Part shown: piece after piece, positions 1 through 5,543 of the stretch
Numbering within the stretch: the first letter of the stretch is position 1
Layout of the letters: the number at the start of each line of letters is the position of its first letter
Made by a program: the position numbers and the translations under genes
DNA from: Planctomycetaceae bacterium
Lineage (GTDB): Bacteria; Planctomycetota; Phycisphaerae; Phycisphaerales; SM1A02
DNA length: 7,087 bases
Direction of reading: 5' to 3'
NCBI GenBank assembly: GCA_947459855.1
Contig: CANHFL010000051.1
Coordinates: forward strand, 1 to 7,087
Notes under the pieces: model-generated
What the model saw: only the letters and a program-made list of their open reading frames with translations
Told to the model about the DNA's origin: nothing
The model's database searches: none

Positions 1-2004
1 CGGGTCCGTGACCATGCCCCACTCGCGCAGCTGCTTCTCGGCGAACGGCGTGAAGCGCTTCATGAACTCGTCGCGGTCGATGCCCAGGATCGCACGGAAC
101 GCGTCGCGCTCGGGCGTGCCGTCGCGGTAGGCGGCCAGCAGCTTCACGATCGCGTCGCGGCCCCAGGTCGTCTCGATGAACTCCACCATCCACGCGCCCT
201 GCGCGTAGGCCTGCGAGCGGTCGGTCTTCTTCTTCGGGCGGATGAACGCCCAGTTGATCGCGTCCAGGTCAAACAGCGTGCCGCCGTCGAGCGCCGCGGC
301 CAGGAGCTGCGCGGTGTCGAACGTGCGCGGCTTCGTCTCCAGGTACGTGGCAAGCGCCTCGGTGAACCAGTGCGGGATGCGGTTGCGCGTCTGCTCCAGC
401 GTGACGGTGTGCACGTACTCATGGCGCAGCACCTCCAGCCAGTCGAAGCGGCCCAGGTGCTTGGACGGCGCGCCCTCGCGCGGCGCCTCCAGCGCGATCA
501 GCGGTCCGGTGCTGGCCGCGATCGTGTGGATCCACGGCATGCCGGTGATGCGCACGCCGAAGCTCTTGTGGTCGGGATGCAGCTCGATGACGGTCTTGTG
601 CGCCGGCACGTAGCCCAGCCAGTCGCAGACGCCCTTGCTCATGGCGTCCAGCGCGGCGGGCATGGCGCGCGCCACCACCTCGTCCTCGCCGGGCTTGCAG
701 CGCACGACGAAGCGCTCGCCCTCGAACTGCTTCCAGCCCTCCAGCATGTCGACCAGCTTCAGGCTGTAGCGCGCGCGCTCGTCGAAGGGGTCCAGCTCGA
801 CCGCCTTGCGCAGCGCGGCCTGGGCCTCGGCGTCGCGTCCGGACTGCATCTCCAGCAGGCCCAGCTCGGCGACGGGCGTGCTCCAGCCCGGCGCGCGGCG
901 CGCGGCTTCCGCAAGGATCGCGGCGGCGGCGTCGTATTGGCGCATGATCGACTGGAAGCGGCCGACCTCGTACGGGCCGAGCGGCGAGCCGGGCATCAGC
1001 GCGTCCAGTTCGGTCAGGCGGCGGGCCACGCCGGCGTTGTCGAAGCGCACGGCATCGGCGGCCGCGCGCAGGGCGAGCGCCATGCGGTGCTTCGGGAAGC
1101 GCGCGAGCAGCGCATCCAGCGCGGACGCGGCGTCGTCGGGCAGGCGGGCCTGCAGGTTGGCCTCGCCCTCCAGCAGCGGCGCCAGCGGGTGCTGCGGGTT
1201 GATCGCGCGCAGGTGCCTCGCGGCCAGGCGCGCGCCGTCGAAGTCGAAGGTGCGCAGCGCCACCTGGCCCAGGAGATGCAGCGCCTCGCCGTTGCGCAGG
1301 TCCAGCTGGAGCGCCTCGCGCAACGCGGCGACGCCGTCCTGGAATCGGTCCTTCTCGACCAGCAGCCGGCCCTCCAGGACGCGCGGCCGCGGGTCCAGGC
1401 GGTCGGCATCGCGCAGCCCGCCCAGCGTGTCCAGCATCGACTGCCAGTCGCGCGCGGGGCGGCCCTCGACGCGCGCGAGCAACGCGGTTGCCTCGACGGC
1501 GTCCATGCGCTCGTCGCGCGTGGCGCCGTCGCGGTCGCCGCGCTCCTTGCAGAGCAACGCGGACTTCGCGGCGTCGGCTGCGCGGCCCAGGTCCTCCAGC
1601 GCCATCGCGCGCACGAGCAGCGCGCGCGAACCGTCGGGGACGGCGAGGAGCGCAAGGGCCTCGTCGGCGCGGCCGGCGCGGACCAGCGCCTCGGCGCGCA
1701 GCGCGGCGGGCGCGGCGGGGTCGACGAGCGCGGGCGAGTCCAGGTTCCACATGGCCAGCGCGCCGCGGGCGCGGGCGGCGGGCGTGGTCAGGTCGCCGTC
1801 GTCGAAGATGCCGTGGCGCAGGCGCAGCGCGGCGCGCTCGGCGTCGGAGAGCGCGGCGCTCTGCAGCGCCATGCGCGCGGCGGGCGAGAGCTCGAGCGTG
1901 TCGGGGACGGCCTGTGCGGAGGCGCGCGGCGCGGCGAGGGACAGCAGCGCGGCAAGCGCCAGCGCGAGCGCGGCCGCCAGCGGGCGTGCGCGGTGCGCGG
2001 TCAC
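1..2004 (-). CDS. Secreted TPR protein with C-terminal zinc-metallopeptidase (peptidase MA-like, HExxH) domain; 3' end cut by window
   Basis: The 668 codons visible contain no stop, so the C-terminus lies beyond the left edge. Start is a GTG at 2004-2002, chosen because it overlaps the stop of the upstream gene (GTGA), has GGAG eight bases upstream, and begins a clear Sec signal peptide (basic HRAR, then an Ala/Leu core, likely cleavage ASA|QA near residue 30). Residues about 100-410 are helical TPR-type repeats, for example REALQLDLRNGEALHLLGQV and RKAVELDPFDERARYSL. Residues about 430-650 form a gluzincin-type domain: H528-E529-Y-V-H532 are the zinc/catalytic residues, and E549 in WFTEALATYLE is the probable third ligand, with the spacing usual for peptidase MA-like proteins. 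It should act outside the cytoplasm, in periplasm or envelope. The substrate cannot be read from sequence. Translational coupling to the LolA-like gene suggests a joint role (inference). The frame was checked codon by codon and no frameshift was seen. Confidence 0.87.
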   Translation of the reverse strand, partial: MTAHRARPLAAALALALAALLSLAAPRASAQAVPDTLELSPAARMALQSAALSDAERAALRLRHGIFDDGDLTTPAARARGALAMWNLDSPALVDPAAPAALRAEALVRAGRADEALALLAVPDGSRALLVRAMALEDLGRAADAAKSALLCKERGDRDGATRDERMDAVEATALLARVEGRPARDWQSMLDTLGGLRDADRLDPRPRVLEGRLLVEKDRFQDGVAALREALQLDLRNGEALHLLGQVALRTFDFDGARLAARHLRAINPQHPLAPLLEGEANLQARLPDDAASALDALLARFPKHRMALALRAAADAVRFDNAGVARRLTELDALMPGSPLGPYEVGRFQSIMRQYDAAAAILAEAARRAPGWSTPVAELGLLEMQSGRDAEAQAALRKAVELDPFDERARYSLKLVDMLEGWKQFEGERFVVRCKPGEDEVVARAMPAALDAMSKGVCDWLGYVPAHKTVIELHPDHKSFGVRITGMPWIHTIAASTGPLIALEAPREGAPSKHLGRFDWLEVLRHEYVHTVTLEQTRNRIPHWFTEALATYLETKPRTFDTAQLLAAALDGGTLFDLDAINWAFIRPKKKTDRSQAYAQGAWMVEFIETTWGRDAIVKLLAAYRDGTPERDAFRAILGIDRDEFMKRFTPFAEKQLREWGMVTDP

Positions 2005-2963
2005 GGCGCGCGCTCCGACGGCGCGGCGGGCGCAGCGGAGGCGGGCGTTGCGCCGGACGCGGGTGGCGGCGCAGCGCCGGGCGCGGGGGCCAGCGGGCGT
2101 TCGTCGACGCGCCACCCCGCGGTCGTGCCGTCGGCCAGCGCCAGCAGCGCGCGGTGGGCGTCGTCCAGGCCGGCGTTCACCTGCGGCGTGCGGAGCAGCA
2201 CCACGGTGCGGCCGTTCTTGCGCGTGGCCTCGACGCCGATGGGCGCGAGGGTCTTCGCGTCGTACCAGACGGTCGCTTCGACCAGGTCGCGGTCGGCCAT
2301 GCCGGGCTTCGGCTTCAGCCGGACGCCCGCGATCGGGCGCGCCAGCTTGCGCAGGCCAGGCGCGGCAGGCGCGTCGGCGAGCGAGGGCTCGAACCGCGCC
2401 TCGACGTCCGCGCGGCGCTGGCCGATCGGCAGCGGCACCGGGCCCTCGCCGGGCTTCAGCGGGTCGTACTGCTCGCCGGGCCGCGCCAGCTGCCTGCGGA
2501 TCAGCGTGCGCTGCGTGAAGTCGGCCTCGGTCAGCCAGCCGTCGGCGTACAGGTATCGCACGGGCTTCGCGTCCATGCGTCCGGCACCGTCGATGAACTG
2601 CTCGAACACGACGGCGAAGCGGCGCGTCGCGGGCTTGCCCTCGTCCTGAACGAAGACCACCTGGCCCAGGCGGCGCTCGGTGTCGCCGGTGACGTCGTCG
2701 GTCGTCTCCAGCGTGACTGCGGACTGGAAGTCGCGGAGCGAGGCGCTGGTGCGCTCGACGGCGTCGAGCAGCGCGGCGGCGTTGGCGAAGGTCGCGGGCG
2801 CAGCGGCGGGCGGCGCGGCGGGCGCGGGTGCCGGCGCGGCGGGCGCGGCCTGCGCGGCGGACGCCGGCACCACGGGCGCGGGCCGCTCGCCATCCACGCT
2901 CGGCACCGCGGCGCACGCAGCGGATGCAAGCGCCAGGGCGACCAGGATCGGGTTCACGTTCAT
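2001..2963 (-). CDS. Exported LolA-fold-like protein (outer-membrane lipoprotein carrier relative), Ala/Pro-rich termini
   Basis: This 320-residue protein starts at ATG 2963 with GGAGG four bases upstream. Residues 1-19 (MNVNPILVALALASAACAA) look like an export signal. C17 is preceded by SAA, a poor lipobox, so lipoprotein status is doubtful. Residues about 28-57 are an Ala/Pro linker and the last 30 residues are again Ala/Pro-rich. The core (about 59-265) begins with an amphipathic helix (LLDAVERTSASLRDFQSAVT) and continues as alternating beta strands, including VRYLYADGWLTEADF, RRADVEARFEP, LVEATVWYDAKTLAPIGVEA and TVVLLRTPQVNAGL. This is the layout of LolA/LolB-like proteins that carry lipids or lipoproteins across the periplasm. 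The segment GEGPVPLPIGQ has the look of LolA-like proteins I associate with Planctomycetota. The gene lies 23 bases after ribB and overlaps the next gene by four bases, so it is the middle gene of a probable operon. The fold call rests on pattern, not on alignment; the cargo is unknown. Confidence 0.75.
   Translation of the reverse strand: MNVNPILVALALASAACAAVPSVDGERPAPVVPASAAQAAPAAPAPAPAAPPAAAPATFANAAALLDAVERTSASLRDFQSAVTLETTDDVTGDTERRLGQVVFVQDEGKPATRRFAVVFEQFIDGAGRMDAKPVRYLYADGWLTEADFTQRTLIRRQLARPGEQYDPLKPGEGPVPLPIGQRRADVEARFEPSLADAPAAPGLRKLARPIAGVRLKPKPGMADRDLVEATVWYDAKTLAPIGVEATRKNGRTVVLLRTPQVNAGLDDAHRALLALADGTTAGWRVDERPLAPAPGAAPPPASGATPASAAPAAPSERAP
2013..2016 (-). promoter_or_regulatory. 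Ribosome binding site of the TPR-peptidase gene, inside the LolA-like gene
   Basis: On the minus strand GGAG lies eight bases before the GTG at 2004. It supports the GTG start and the GTGA stop/start overlap, and so translational coupling to the LolA-like gene. Confidence 0.65.
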
Positions 2964-2967
2964 CACG

Positions 2968-2972
2968 CCTCC
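2968..2972 (-). promoter_or_regulatory. Ribosome binding site of the LolA-like gene
   Basis: The minus strand reads GGAGG, then CGTG, then ATG at 2963. It lies in the 23-base gap after ribB. No terminator hairpin with a T tract is present in that gap, which favours co-transcription. Confidence 0.75.
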
Positions 2973-2986
2973 GGTACGCGGCGGTC

Positions 2987-4192
2987 TCATGCCTGGATCG
3001 GCACGCTTTCCACGATGTCCAGCCCGAACCCGTGCAGGCCGGGCATCGGCTTGGGGTGGTTCGTCAGGATGCGCAGCCGGGTCAGGCCCAGGTCGCGCAG
3101 GATCTGGCCGCCGACGCCGAAGAGCCGCGCGTCCATCGGCTGGCCGCCGGAGCCCAGTCCGTCGACGCGCGTGAGGTCGGGCGCATTGACGTCGTCGCGC
3201 TCGGGACGGCGGATCTGCGCCAGGCGGCTGGGCAGGTCGAAGCCGGTGCCCTCGGTGCGCAGGTAGACCAGCGCGCCTTCGCCGGCGCGCGCGATCGCGC
3301 GCAGGCTGGCACGCACGGTGTCCTGCCCGGCGGGTTCGCTCGAGTTCCAGCGCGCGCCGAAGACGTCGGAGAGGATCTCGCGCCGCTGCATGCGGACGAG
3401 GACGGGCTCGACCCATGTCTTCGCGCGGCCGCTCGCGTCGCGGGTGCCCACGCCGCCCGCGGTGATGGCGATGTGCGGCATCGCGTCGATCGGGCTCTCC
3501 CACGCGAACAGGCGGAAACGACCCTCGGGCAGCTCGATCTCGGTGCCGTCGAGCGGCTCGACGCGGCGCACCAAGGCCTCGCGCGCCAGGCGGTGCCGGA
3601 TGATCTGCTCGACGCTGCACATGCGGATGCCGTGCTCGGCGCACATGCGCTCCAGGTCGGGGACGCGGGCCATCTCGCCGTCGGGCTTGACGATCTCGAT
3701 GATCGCGGCCGCTGGGTGCAGGCCGGCCATGCGGCAGAGGTCGACGCTGCCCTCGGTCTGGCCGGTGCGGACCAGCACGCCGCCGTCGCGCGCGCGCAGC
3801 GGGTTGATGTGGCCCGGGCGCACGAAGTCGTCGGCGCGGACCGCGGGGTCCACCAGCATCTGGATCGTCTTCGCGCGGTCCTTGGCGCTGATGCCGGTGC
3901 CCACGCCGTGGCGCGGGTGGCCGTCGATCGTCACCGTGAATGGCGTGCCGCGCACGCTGGTGTTCGAGGCGACCTGCGGGTGAAGCTCCAGCCGGTCGCA
4001 GGAGGCGCCGTCCAGCGCCACGCACAGGTAGCCGCCGCCCACGCGCGTCAGGAAGTTCACGGTCTCGGGCGTGACGAACTCGGCCGCGACGACGAAGTCG
4101 CCCTCGTTCTCGCGGTCCTCGTCGTCGACCAGCACGATGACCTTGCCGGCGCGGAGGTCGTCCAGGATCTCGGGGATCGGGCTCAGGGGCAT
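2987..4192 (-). CDS. ribB: 3,4-dihydroxy-2-butanone-4-phosphate synthase (RibB) fused to a degenerate GTP cyclohydrolase II-like domain (RibBA/RibBX type)
   Basis: RibB converts ribulose 5-phosphate to 3,4-dihydroxy-2-butanone 4-phosphate plus formate, the four-carbon donor for the riboflavin xylene ring (cytosolic). This 401-residue protein has RibB at residues 1-205: acidic loop DDEDRENEGD (23-32), RHGVGTGISAKDR (94-106), RPGHINPLRARDGG (125-138) and the catalytic Glu E166 in IIEIVKPDGEMAR. The usual GHTE metal-site motif reads GQTE here (Q145). Residues about 206-401 align to GTP cyclohydrolase II (RibA), but at the zinc site all three Cys are replaced (E272, N283, S285 by my alignment). 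EGRGIGL has become EGTGFDL, the catalytic-region Tyr is F358, and the C-terminal tail is short. RibA activity is therefore probably lost, as described for RibBX proteins in Proteobacteria. The ATG at 4192 fits the family N-terminus; the frame stays open upstream to 4477, but that extension is not RibB-like. No Shine-Dalgarno is visible. It is the first gene of a probable operon with the two genes downstream. Confidence 0.95.
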   Translation of the reverse strand: MPLSPIPEILDDLRAGKVIVLVDDEDRENEGDFVVAAEFVTPETVNFLTRVGGGYLCVALDGASCDRLELHPQVASNTSVRGTPFTVTIDGHPRHGVGTGISAKDRAKTIQMLVDPAVRADDFVRPGHINPLRARDGGVLVRTGQTEGSVDLCRMAGLHPAAAIIEIVKPDGEMARVPDLERMCAEHGIRMCSVEQIIRHRLAREALVRRVEPLDGTEIELPEGRFRLFAWESPIDAMPHIAITAGGVGTRDASGRAKTWVEPVLVRMQRREILSDVFGARWNSSEPAGQDTVRASLRAIARAGEGALVYLRTEGTGFDLPSRLAQIRRPERDDVNAPDLTRVDGLGSGGQPMDARLFGVGGQILRDLGLTRLRILTNHPKPMPGLHGFGLDIVESVPIQA

Positions 4193-4277
4193 GCGAAAGG
4201 TGAAGGGTAGGCGAAGGAGGCCGCGCCCCGCAGGGGCCAATAGCATGTGGGCCCCGAAAGACCGTGGAGCCACGCCC
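4193..4277. promoter_or_regulatory. Divergent intergenic region between ribB and the M42-like peptidase
   Basis: These 85 bases must hold promoters for both directions, but no consensus -35/-10 pair is evident. Three complementary blocks lie here: GCCCC (4225-4229), GGGGCC (4233-4238) and GGCCCC (4250-4255). The middle block can pair with either neighbour, as GCCCC-GCA-GGGGC or as GGGGCC with an 11-base loop to GGCCCC. TAGCAT (4241-4246) in the second loop is a weak -10-like match on the plus strand. I see no FMN riboswitch, and the space is too short for a full one. Confidence 0.4.
4266..4269 (+). promoter_or_regulatory. Ribosome binding site of the M42-like peptidase gene
   Basis: GGAG lies eight bases before ATG 4278 and decides between this start and the in-frame ATG at 4245. 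The latter's nearest purine-rich stretch (GAAGGAGG, 4213-4220) is about 25 bases away and too distant. Confidence 0.65.
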
Positions 4278-5462
4278 ATGAACCAGCCCGCCGCCGCACC
4301 CATCGCCGCCCCCGCCCCTGCCTCCGCCGAACGCCGACGCGTGCGCGAGGCCCTGCTGCTCGAGCTGACGCAGGTCCCCACCGCCGCGGGGCACGAGGAC
4401 CGCGTGATGGCGTTCATCGACGCGTGGCTCGGACGCTTCGCGGGCCGCGTGACGGTCGCCCGCGACGACGTCGGCAACTACCTGGTGACGCAGCGACGCC
4501 ACGACGGCACGCGCCCCCTGCTGCTGGCGACGGCGCACCTGGACCACCCGGCGTTCGTGGTGACGAAGGTGGACGCCGACGGCACGCTGCACCTGGAATT
4601 CCGCGGCGGCGTCAACGACCCGTACTTCGTCGGCGCGGCGCTCGAGCTGGTCGGGCCCGGCGAGGCGCGCGCGGAGGCCGTGATCGCGACGCTCGACGGC
4701 AAGGCGACGCCCTTTAAGACCGTGACCGCGCGCGTGAAGGGCGCGGCGCCCGCGTGGGTGGCGGCCGGCTGCATGGCGCGGTGGGCCTTCCCGCGCGCCG
4801 AGATCAAGGACGGCTGCATCCTGACCGACGCCTGCGACGACCTGGCGGCGGCGGCGGCGGCGCTGTGCGCGTTCGAGGAGCTGCTGGACGAGCCGGGTTG
4901 CGCGCACTTCGGCCTGCTGCTCACGGTGGCCGAGGAAGTGGGCTTCCAGGGCACGATCCACGCCGCGCGCAACGGCTGGGTGCCGAAGGACGCGGTGCTG
5001 CTGTGCCTGGAGAACTCGCGCAGCTTCCCGCACGATTCGCCGATCGGCGCCGGCGCGATCCTGCGCGTGGGCGACCGCATCAGCGTCTTCACGCCGGAGA
5101 TCACCAACCGCCTCACGGAGGTCTTCTGGTTCGTGACGAAGCTGGACGCCTCGTTCCGCTGGCAGCGCAAGCTGATGCCGGGCGGCGCGTGCGAGGCCAC
5201 CGCGTTCGCCGCGTACGGCTACCGCTCGACGTGCCTCTGCCTGCCGCTCGGCAACTACCACAACATGGTGGACATCGACGGCGTGGCCGCCGGCACCGCC
5301 GAGGCGAAGGTCGGCCGCGAGTTCGTCAGCATCGAGGACTTCCACTCGCTGGTGCGCATGCTCCACGTGGCCGCAACCCTGATGGACGCCCCGGCCGGCG
5401 AGCGGACACCGGACCTGATGGAGCGCCTGTACCGCGAGAAGTCGTTCGTGATGCGTAAATAG
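4278..5462 (+). CDS. M42-like zinc metallo-aminopeptidase (M20/M42 superfamily)
   Basis: This 394-residue cytosolic protein has no signal peptide; residues 1-18 are an Ala/Pro-rich lead. It shows the co-catalytic two-metal layout of the M20/M28/M42 clan in order: H87 and D89 (ATAHLDHPAF), bridging D187 (DACDDLAAA), general base E219 with ligand E220 (VAEEVGFQGT), an acidic ligand position E245 (CLENSR, often Asp in relatives) and C-terminal H328 (GNYHNM). The start helix LLLELTQVPTAAGHEDRV and DDVGNYLV are also typical of the family, and the length fits. The insertion between D89 and D187, with beta-rich segments such as VTKVDADGTLHLEFRGG, matches the PDZ-like/lid domain of M42 enzymes. The family removes N-terminal residues from peptides; the specificity here is unknown. 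ATG 4278 is preferred because GGAG sits eight bases upstream. An in-frame ATG at 4245 lacks a properly spaced ribosome site. The final Lys codon and the stop lie inside a REP-like repeat. The gene is divergent from ribB and followed by argS 81 bases later. Confidence 0.87.
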   Translation: MNQPAAAPIAAPAPASAERRRVREALLLELTQVPTAAGHEDRVMAFIDAWLGRFAGRVTVARDDVGNYLVTQRRHDGTRPLLLATAHLDHPAFVVTKVDADGTLHLEFRGGVNDPYFVGAALELVGPGEARAEAVIATLDGKATPFKTVTARVKGAAPAWVAAGCMARWAFPRAEIKDGCILTDACDDLAAAAAALCAFEELLDEPGCAHFGLLLTVAEEVGFQGTIHAARNGWVPKDAVLLCLENSRSFPHDSPIGAGAILRVGDRISVFTPEITNRLTEVFWFVTKLDASFRWQRKLMPGGACEATAFAAYGYRSTCLCLPLGNYHNMVDIDGVAAGTAEAKVGREFVSIEDFHSLVRMLHVAATLMDAPAGERTPDLMERLYREKSFVMRK

Positions 5463-5488
5463 GGGACAGGTCCACCTGTCCCCGATTT
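5457..5488. repeat. REP-like palindrome, copy 1 (overlaps peptidase stop codon)
   Basis: The core GGGGACAGGT (5462-5471) and ACCTGTCCCC (5474-5483) are perfect inverted arms around a CC centre. Outside one mismatched pair (A5461/G5484), AAAT (5457-5460) and ATTT (5485-5488) also pair, giving 15-base arms with one mismatch. The AAA and TAG that end the peptidase gene are bases 5457-5462 of this palindrome. The AT-containing flanks stand out from the surrounding GC-rich DNA. It resembles REP elements dispersed by REP-associated tyrosine transposases, but no such transposase gene is in the window. Confidence 0.85.
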
Positions 5489-5497
5489 CCGGCGCAT

Positions 5498-5528
5498 AAA
5501 TGTGGACAGGTGGACCTGTCCCCGATTT
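5498..5528. repeat. REP-like palindrome, copy 2 (argS leader)
   Basis: GGACAGGT (5504-5511) and ACCTGTCC (5514-5521) are perfect arms around a GG centre, flanked by AAAT (5498-5501) and ATTT (5525-5528). It repeats copy 1 at a 40-base period: bases 5464-5489 and 5504-5529 agree everywhere except the centre (CC versus GG). Because the centre is swapped, 5504-5523 is the exact reverse complement of 5462-5481. The pair can therefore form two short hairpins, or one 20-base-pair stem with a 22-base loop. Neither hairpin is followed by a real T tract, so a classical intrinsic terminator is not supported. Confidence 0.85.
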
Positions 5529-5543
5529 CATATCCTTCGCGGG

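Noticed and set aside
419..1750. Alternative minus-strand frame of about 443 codons inside the TPR-peptidase gene
   Set aside because: It is the wrong frame: Arg/Gly/Pro-rich with no motif, while the frame from GTG 2004 reads through as TPR repeats plus HEYVH without interruption.
370..2649. Long plus-strand open frame of about 759 codons
   Set aside because: Its translation is a shadow (Arg/Gln/Ala-rich, no domain) of the TPR-peptidase and LolA-like genes, which have signal peptides, ribosome sites and conserved motifs on the other strand.
2905..2963. Possible lipoprotein signal (Cys17) in the LolA-like protein
   Set aside because: The residues before the Cys are SAA rather than a Leu-type lipobox. 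An ordinary signal peptide is as likely, so no lipidation is claimed.
4193..4277. FMN riboswitch upstream of ribB
   Set aside because: Only 85 bases are available and no conserved RFN-element blocks are recognisable on the minus strand.
4846..4863. Short GCG triplet run in the peptidase gene, and a GCC run at the argS start (about 5551-5569)
   Set aside because: Both encode Ala stretches in frame and are ordinary for GC-rich coding DNA. No phase-variation role is implied, because triplet changes would not shift the frame.
5457..5529. Intrinsic terminator between the peptidase gene and argS
   Set aside because: The hairpins are strong but are followed by GATTTC rather than a run of T, and the two-copy inverted arrangement fits a REP-type repeat better.
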